Shown piece by piece: positions 24,205 to 28,339 of a stretch of DNA of 28,339 bases. The number at the start of each line of letters is the position of its first letter. Position 1 is the first letter of the stretch. The position numbers and the translations under genes are program-made. The stretch lies in the NCBI GenBank assembly GCA_036518955.1, contig DATDMG010000125.1, positions 1 to 28,339 on the forward strand, read 5' to 3'. The notes under the pieces are model-generated. The model worked only from the letters and a program-made list of their open reading frames with translations. It was not told the DNA's origin and ran no database searches. The stretch is from DATDMG01 sp036518955 (GTDB lineage Bacteria; Actinomycetota; Actinomycetes; Actinomycetales; Kineosporiaceae).

Positions 24205-24561
24205 GTGAGATCTCTTGACCCCGACGAGGAGAGGATCCTGCGCCGACTCGAGGAACAGGTGAGCGAAGACGACCCTCGGCTCTCGGCGCAGATGCAGGCG
24301 ATGCGTCCGTCGCCGCTCGTCAGGCTGGCGCCCACCGCGTGGCGTCCCGGCGTCTTTGCCGCCATCGGCGTCGTGCTCCTGGTGGCGGGCTTGGTCGCGA
24401 GTGACGGTTCCGCGGTGCTCGGCGGTCTGCTGGCCTGCGGTCTGGCCTGGCTCCGAGCGTCGTCACGTCGTCCGGGGACGTCGTCATGTCGTCCGGGGAG
24501 CCGGCGTCCGGGCCGGACGTCAGGTCGCTCCGGCGAACCGGGGAGCGGGTCCTTCCGCTGA
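24205..24561 (+). CDS. DUF3040 family membrane protein
   Basis: The GTG at 24205 has GGAGG five bases upstream and gives 118 residues. The first 30 residues, LDPDEERILRRLEEQVSEDDPRL, are the DUF3040 cytoplasmic motif. A double hydrophobic stretch follows at about 48-84 (GVFAAIGVVLLVAGLVAS, then LGGLLACGLAWL). The C-terminus is a basic Arg/Ser/Gly/Pro tail made partly by a 21-bp in-frame tandem duplication (24458-24478 and 24479-24499), seen as SSRRPGT/SSCRPGS. DUF3040 proteins are small actinobacterial membrane proteins of unknown function. The tail is longer and more repetitive than I would expect for the family. Confidence 0.85.
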   Translation: MRSLDPDEERILRRLEEQVSEDDPRLSAQMQAMRPSPLVRLAPTAWRPGVFAAIGVVLLVAGLVASDGSAVLGGLLACGLAWLRASSRRPGTSSCRPGSRRPGRTSGRSGEPGSGSFR

Positions 24562-24784
24562 CGGGCCACTGACGGGCCAGGAACCGGCCTCCGCCCGCGA
24601 ATCGTCGCCGCGGGGATCGCTCGGAGGGCGTGACCGTCCGCATCCGCCACGCGAGCCCGCCGTCACCACGGCGCAGGCCCGGACCGCCGCCGAGGGGTTC
24701 ATGCCCGAGGGATGAGGAGGGGAGGGATGAGGAGGAGGAATCGGACGTGACTGCGACCCCACGGATTCAGCCCCCTGGGGTCAA

Positions 24785-24816
24785 CAAGGTTTCCGTTCCA
24801 CAAGGTTTCCGTTCCA
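24785..24816. repeat. 16-bp tandem duplication before the CMD-family gene
   Basis: CAAGGTTTCCGTTCCA occurs at 24785-24800 and 24801-24816, and the next bases (CAAGG) begin a third copy that merges into the GGGAG ribosome site of the gene at 24831. The repeat is notably AT-richer than its surroundings. Confidence 0.7.
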
Positions 24817-24830
24817 CAAGGGAGTAGACC

Positions 24831-25193
24831 ATGGCCGTCGGAAATGCCCCCGTTCTCGAGACCCTCGCCGACATCAATGCCGCATCTCTGGTTCGAACCG
24901 AACTCACCCCGGAAGTGCTACTGCTCGTCCGGATGGCCGCGCTTGTCGCGGTCGATGCTCCTCCCATGTCTTACCTCCTCCATGTCGGCCCTGCGGTAGA
25001 AGCAGGCGTGACGATCGAGCATGTCCAGGACGTGCTGGTCGCCGTGGCCCCGATCACCGGCGCGCCCCGCGTCGTCTCGGCCGCCCGGAAGATCGCCGAC
25101 GCGCTCGGCATCGCGATCACCCTCGTTGACTCCGAGTGGGAGAAGGAAGGCGAGGACGAGGCGAACGAGCCGAGCGCGTCCGCACAAGTCTAG
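24831..25193 (+). CDS. Carboxymuconolactone decarboxylase (CMD)-family protein without cysteines
   Basis: The ATG at 24831 has GGGAG six bases upstream and gives 120 residues. The helical core LVRTELTPEVLLLVRMAALVAVDAPP, then SYLLHVGPAVEAGVTIEHVQDVLVAVAPITGAPRVVSAARKIADALG, matches a common actinobacterial CMD/AhpD-like group. Classical AhpD-type members carry a redox C-x-x-C in this region, but this protein contains no cysteine at all, so a peroxidase role is unlikely. The C-terminus is acidic (EWEKEGEDEANE). The biochemical function is unknown. It may be transcribed with nothing else, since a hairpin lies 137 bp downstream. Confidence 0.85.
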   Translation: MAVGNAPVLETLADINAASLVRTELTPEVLLLVRMAALVAVDAPPMSYLLHVGPAVEAGVTIEHVQDVLVAVAPITGAPRVVSAARKIADALGIAITLVDSEWEKEGEDEANEPSASAQV

Positions 25194-25572
25194 ATCTTGG
25201 TGCGTGGAACAGGCCACCACGACGAGCTCGTCGACCGGTCCGGTGCTGGTCCGCAGCGACCTCGCACCGAACCGGTCAGTCTCCGTGCGGGCGCAGCACC
25301 GCCCACAGCACGGTCCCTCGGCCAGCACCGCCCCGTACGCCGTACCCGCGGCGTACGGGGCCGGACCGGGCACGCCCTGCATGCCCGCGAGCGAGCACAT
25401 GATGGCAGCGGACCGGTGGGTCTGCGGACCGGTGGGTATCCGGGCCGCGTCGCAGAAAGTCCAGGCCCCCAGGGTCGCGGCGGCGACGGCGTCGAGTGGG
25501 GCGTAGGACTGCCGGCGCGGGGGCGATACTCGACGATGGACTTCCCGACCCGACCACGACGGAGGGCTCCAG
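25194..25572. other. Intergenic region with a strong hairpin
   Basis: These 379 bp contain short open frames with biased third positions on both strands but no start with ribosome site and no recognisable family. The clear feature is a 13-bp perfect inverted repeat, GCCCCGTACGCCG (25330-25342) against CGGCGTACGGGGC (25349-25361), with a six-base loop. It may be a late terminator of the CMD gene or a leader structure of the MBL gene. Confidence 0.5.
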
Positions 25573-26517
25573 GTGAGCGCCCACACCCACGACATCGGCG
25601 TCCCCGGTGCCCCTCGGCTCGAGGAGATCTCGGACGGGATCTGGGCCTACGTCCAGCCGGATGGCAGCTGGTGGATCAACAATACCGGCTTCGTCGTCGG
25701 CCCACAGGGCGTGATCGCCCTCGACTCCTGTTCCACCGAGCGGCGTACCCGGGCTCTGGCCGCCGCGATCGCGTCGGTGACCCCCGCGCCGGTCCGGACC
25801 CTGGTCAACACCCACCACCACGGCGACCACACCTGGGGTAACGGGTTGTTCAGCACCGCGACGATCGTCGCCCACGAGCGCGCCCGCGACGAGATGCTCG
25901 CCTTCGGACCACCCCGCCCGCTGCCGTTCTGGGACGATGTCGACTGGGGGTTCCTGCCGTTCGACCCGCCCTTCCTCACCTTCACCGACAGCATCGCGCT
26001 CCACGTCGGCGACCTGCGCGTCGACGTCCGGCATGTCGGCACCCCGGCCCACACCACCAACGACTCCCTGGTCTGGTTCCCCGAACGCTCCACGCTCTTC
26101 TGCGGCGACCTGGTGTTCAACGGCGGCACACCGTTCCTGCTCATGGGCTCGGTCGCGGGTGCGATCCAGGTCATCGAGAACGTCATCGCGCCGCTGGGCG
26201 CCGCCACCACCGTGCCCGGCCACGGACCGGTCTTCCACGACCGAGCCCCGCTCGAGTCGACCCTGGACTACCTGTGGTTCGTCCTCGACGTGGCCGAGCG
26301 CGGCCGGGCCGCCGGCGTCCCCCCGTTGCAGGCCGCCCGGGACACCGACCTCGGCCGGTTCGCCGACTGGCCGGACGCCGAGCGGATCGTCGGCAACCTC
26401 CACCGCGCCTACGCCGAACTGGACGGACGCGACCGCGGCGCCCCGATCGACGTCGCCGCCGCCCTCACCGACATGGTCACCTACAACGGTGGACGCCCCT
26501 TGACCTGCCACGCCTGA
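25573..26517 (+). CDS. MBL-fold metallohydrolase
   Basis: The GTG at 25573 has GGAGG seven bases upstream and yields 314 residues. The metallo-beta-lactamase fold is shown by NTHHHGDHTWGN, with the H-x-H-x-D-H metal motif at 81-86. A further His occurs in GTPAHTTND, an Asp in TLFCGDLVF, and the late His in VPGHGPVF. These residues would bind two metal ions, and the enzyme should be a soluble hydrolase. The substrate is unknown; lactamase, glyoxalase, lactonase and other hydrolase activities share this core. The C-terminal 90 residues are helical. The gene is 50 bp upstream of a DNA polymerase gene in the same direction and may be co-transcribed with it. Confidence 0.9.
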   Translation: MSAHTHDIGVPGAPRLEEISDGIWAYVQPDGSWWINNTGFVVGPQGVIALDSCSTERRTRALAAAIASVTPAPVRTLVNTHHHGDHTWGNGLFSTATIVAHERARDEMLAFGPPRPLPFWDDVDWGFLPFDPPFLTFTDSIALHVGDLRVDVRHVGTPAHTTNDSLVWFPERSTLFCGDLVFNGGTPFLLMGSVAGAIQVIENVIAPLGAATTVPGHGPVFHDRAPLESTLDYLWFVLDVAERGRAAGVPPLQAARDTDLGRFADWPDAERIVGNLHRAYAELDGRDRGAPIDVAAALTDMVTYNGGRPLTCHA

Positions 26518-26567
26518 GTTCCGCTCCCGATCGGAGGGCACCCGTGACGACGTAGCGAGAGGAGACC

Positions 26568-27620
26568 GTGAACGCCGTGACCCGCCGCTGGGTGTTTCAC
26601 GTCGACCTCGATCAGTTCATCGCCGCGGTCGAGGTGCTCCGCCGTCCCGAGCTGGCCGGCCTGCCGCTGATCGTCGGTGGCCGCGGCGACCCGGGCGAAC
26701 GGGCCGTGGTCTCGACCGCCTCCTACGAAGCCCGCACGTTCGGGGTCGGCTCCGGCATGCCGCTGCGACTGGCTGCTCGCAAGATCCCCGATGCGGTCGT
26801 CCTGCCGGTCGACGCCCCGGCCTACGAGGCGGCCTCCGCCCGGGTGATGGCCACGCTGCGGGGCATGGACGGCGTCGTGGTCGAGGTGCTGGGGTGGGAC
26901 GAGGCCTTCGTCGGCGGGCGCCCCGACGATCCGGAGACGTTCGCCCGCCGGATCCAGGCCGAGGTCCTCGACGCCACGCACCTGCACTGCTCGGTCGGGA
27001 TCGGGGACAACAAGGTCCGTGCCAAGAACGCCACCCGGTTCGGCAAGCCACGCGGCACGTTCCGGCTGACCCTGGACAACTGGATGGAGGTCATGGGGCA
27101 CCGGCCCACCGCGGAGCTGTGGGGCATCGGGAACAGAGTCTCGGCCCGGCTCACCAAGCACGGCATCACCACCGTGCGTGAGCTGGCGGACGCCGATCGC
27201 GCCGTCCTGATCGCCGAGTTCGGCCCCCGGATGGGCACCTGGTACGCCGACCTCGGACGTGGCCTGGGCACGGCCACCGTCGACGACTCGCCCTGGATCG
27301 CGCGCGGCCACAGCCGAGAGCACACCTACCAGCAGGACCTCACCCAGTCCGAGCAGATCGAGGCCGCGCTCGGCCAACTCGTCACCGAGGTGCTGCAGGA
27401 CCTGGCGCGTGAGGGCCGTCCCGCGGTCCGGCTCACCCTGAAGGTCCGTTACCGGCCGTTCCTCACCAAGACGTTCAGCCGTACCCTGCCCGAGCCCACC
27501 TCCGACCCTGGCACGGTCCTCGCCGAGACGCTGGCGCTGGCGGCCAGACGGCAACCCGAGCGACCGATCCGGCTGCTGGGGCTCCGTGCCGAGATGACCC
27601 CGGGCGAGCCGACCCCGTGA
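26568..27620 (+). CDS. dinB2: Y-family DNA polymerase, DinB2-like (DNA polymerase IV)
   Basis: The GTG at 26568 has GAGGAG just upstream; the product has 350 residues. Y-family motifs are complete: HVDLDQF with Asp13, SYEARTFGVGSGMP at 52-65, and EVLGWDEAFV with Asp111/Glu112 as metal ligands. SVGIGDNKVRAKNATRFGKPRGTF and ELWGIGNRVSARLTKHGI, the helix-hairpin-helix, follow. These features match mycobacterial DinB2 (Rv3056 type) rather than E. coli DinB. The residue after DLDQF is Ile18, where most DinB enzymes have an aromatic steric gate. The C-terminus ends RLLGLRAEMTPGEPTP without the Q-L-x-L-F beta-clamp motif. It should carry out low-fidelity translesion synthesis. Symbol chosen by resemblance. 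Confidence 0.93.
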   Translation: MNAVTRRWVFHVDLDQFIAAVEVLRRPELAGLPLIVGGRGDPGERAVVSTASYEARTFGVGSGMPLRLAARKIPDAVVLPVDAPAYEAASARVMATLRGMDGVVVEVLGWDEAFVGGRPDDPETFARRIQAEVLDATHLHCSVGIGDNKVRAKNATRFGKPRGTFRLTLDNWMEVMGHRPTAELWGIGNRVSARLTKHGITTVRELADADRAVLIAEFGPRMGTWYADLGRGLGTATVDDSPWIARGHSREHTYQQDLTQSEQIEAALGQLVTEVLQDLAREGRPAVRLTLKVRYRPFLTKTFSRTLPEPTSDPGTVLAETLALAARRQPERPIRLLGLRAEMTPGEPTP

Positions 27621-28209
27621 AACCTTCGGCACGGGCGACGGGTAGGTCGTCGTAGCCGCGTTCGCGGCGATCGGGGATGAGAGGTGCGCACCGTCGCGAG
27701 CCGCGGTGGCGGTCACCAGTTCGTCGTTCCGCGGCCCGGGTACCACCGCTGCCCGGGATCTTGTCCGGCCTGGTAGCGATATCTCAGGACGCCGAAGGCA
27801 TCGGTGCCGCGAGGGCCGGCGTCAGGTACGTGGTCACCTGGGCGGATGGCGAGGCCGTCGCCACGCCGCCGCGCCGACGACCACGTACCTGACCTCGGTG
27901 AGGTCGGCTCGGGCCCGGTGCAGGTCTTCCGGCCTCTCTCCTCCCCGCCACCTCCCGGCTTCTCACGGGCCCGTTGCCCGGGCAGGAGGCGGGTGCTCGG
28001 TAGTGGATCAGGTGTCGGGTCCGCCCACACCGAGAACCCGCCGATGCCTGTCTACCGTGCGAGCCGACTGGCGGGTACCGAGCGACCGTCTTCACCATGA
28101 CCCGGCGGCTGCCCCGGCAACAGCTCGGCCAACCGCCCGTCCGCCGACGCTGGAGCCCGACCTCGGCCGGCCTGCCCCCAGCCGCATGAAGCCCTCTACC
28201 GCCGGGCTC
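27621..28209. other. Non-coding stretch downstream of the polymerase gene
   Basis: I see no supportable gene in these 589 bp. The open frames present are short, compositionally odd (Arg/Gly/Pro-rich) and lack ribosome sites. The main feature is the long nested inverted repeat at 27821-27893. Some of the sequence may be decayed coding DNA. Confidence 0.45.
27821..27893. repeat. Nested inverted repeat / long hairpin
   Basis: GTCAGGTACGTGGTC (27821-27835) is perfectly repeated in inverse orientation at 27879-27893. Between them, GGCGG/CCGCC (27841-27845 and 27866-27870) and TGGCGA/TCGCCA (27847-27852 and 27858-27863) form further stems around a five-base loop. The whole could fold as one 73-base hairpin with small internal loops. 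It lies 200 bp after the polymerase stop and is not an obvious terminator. Confidence 0.65.
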
Positions 28210-28338
28210 TTACGCGGTGTCGGAGCCGGACGACGATGACACGCTGCTCCAAGGGCCGACGAGCCCGGCATGGAGCATCCTGGACACGTCCAACGCGAGT
28301 CGGATGTTGATGACGTTCTCTGCCAACGGGCGACCGAT
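28210..28338 (-). CDS. 3' end of an unidentified gene (5' end outside window)
   Basis: A minus-strand frame enters from the right edge and ends at a TAA (28210-28212), giving 42 residues: IGRPLAENVINIRLALDVSR, then MLHAGLVGPWSSV and a Ser/Gly-rich end. Third codon positions are mostly G or C and the residue mix is that of a normal protein, unlike other frames nearby. I do not recognise the family and too little is present for a function. Confidence 0.45.
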   Translation of the reverse strand: MGRPLAENVINIRLALDVSRMLHAGLVGPWSSVSSSSGSDTA

Positions 28339-28339
28339 G

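Noticed and set aside
25204..25506. Possible 100-residue plus-strand gene, and an overlapping minus-strand frame from 25595
   Set aside because: Third positions are GC-rich in both, but neither has a ribosome site or recognisable family, and a strong hairpin lies in the middle.
26481..27746. 421-codon minus-strand open frame opposite dinB2
   Set aside because: Shadow of the polymerase gene; no family features.
27760..27784. Minus-strand residues IATRPDK, recalling the end of some IS5-type transposases
   Set aside because: The match is only seven residues, a stop lies just upstream in frame, and no DDE motifs or flanking duplications are seen; too weak to call an IS remnant.

Overview
The window is high-GC DNA (roughly 70 % GC by eye, strong G/C preference at third codon positions, many GTG starts). 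Its gene families are typical of Actinomycetota: LAL/MalT-type LuxR regulators, DUF3040, DUF2252, DUF6325, DUF7144, RDD, SHOCT, and a DinB2-type polymerase. I cannot name the genus. The content looks like an accessory stress/ion-homeostasis region; no core housekeeping operon, tRNA, rRNA, CRISPR array or intact insertion sequence is visible.

Layout, left to right. (1) 1-4966: two divergent large LAL regulators; the left one runs off the window before its HTH. (2) 5164-7977: a tightly packed plus-strand run of a DUF2550-like membrane protein, a DUF7144 membrane protein, a two-segment Ser/Thr/Ala/Pro-rich envelope protein and a DUF1269 protein, then a strong hairpin and a K+-channel-like protein (8091-8828). 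(3) 9113-14693: an operon-like block of an atypical P-type ATPase, a polyphosphate kinase 2 and a SulP anion transporter. (4) 14699-17542, minus strand: SHOCT protein, nonapeptide-repeat protein and RDD protein (overlapping genes), preceded by a DUF6325 protein and a PLDc_N/SHOCT membrane protein. (5) 17822-20778, plus: a CPA1-type Na+/H+ antiporter and a DUF2252 kinase-fold protein. (6) 20840-23786, minus: a DUF1269-like protein and a third LAL regulator, closely related to the second. (7) 24205-27620, plus: DUF3040 protein, cysteine-free CMD-family protein, MBL-fold hydrolase and DinB2-type polymerase. (8) 27621-28339: mostly non-coding, with a long nested hairpin and the 3' end of a minus-strand gene entering from the right.

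How the genes may work together (inference): three ATP-sensing-type regulators surround a set of ion channels, pumps and antiporters plus an enzyme that interconverts polyphosphate and nucleotides. This suggests control of ion balance and energy charge under stress. The best candidate for an undescribed system is the P-ATPase/PPK2/SulP block, because the pump lacks the usual cation-binding residues and sits next to a potential local ATP-regenerating enzyme. A second, window-wide theme is the number of short (15-27 bp) tandem duplications, several of them just upstream of start codons.
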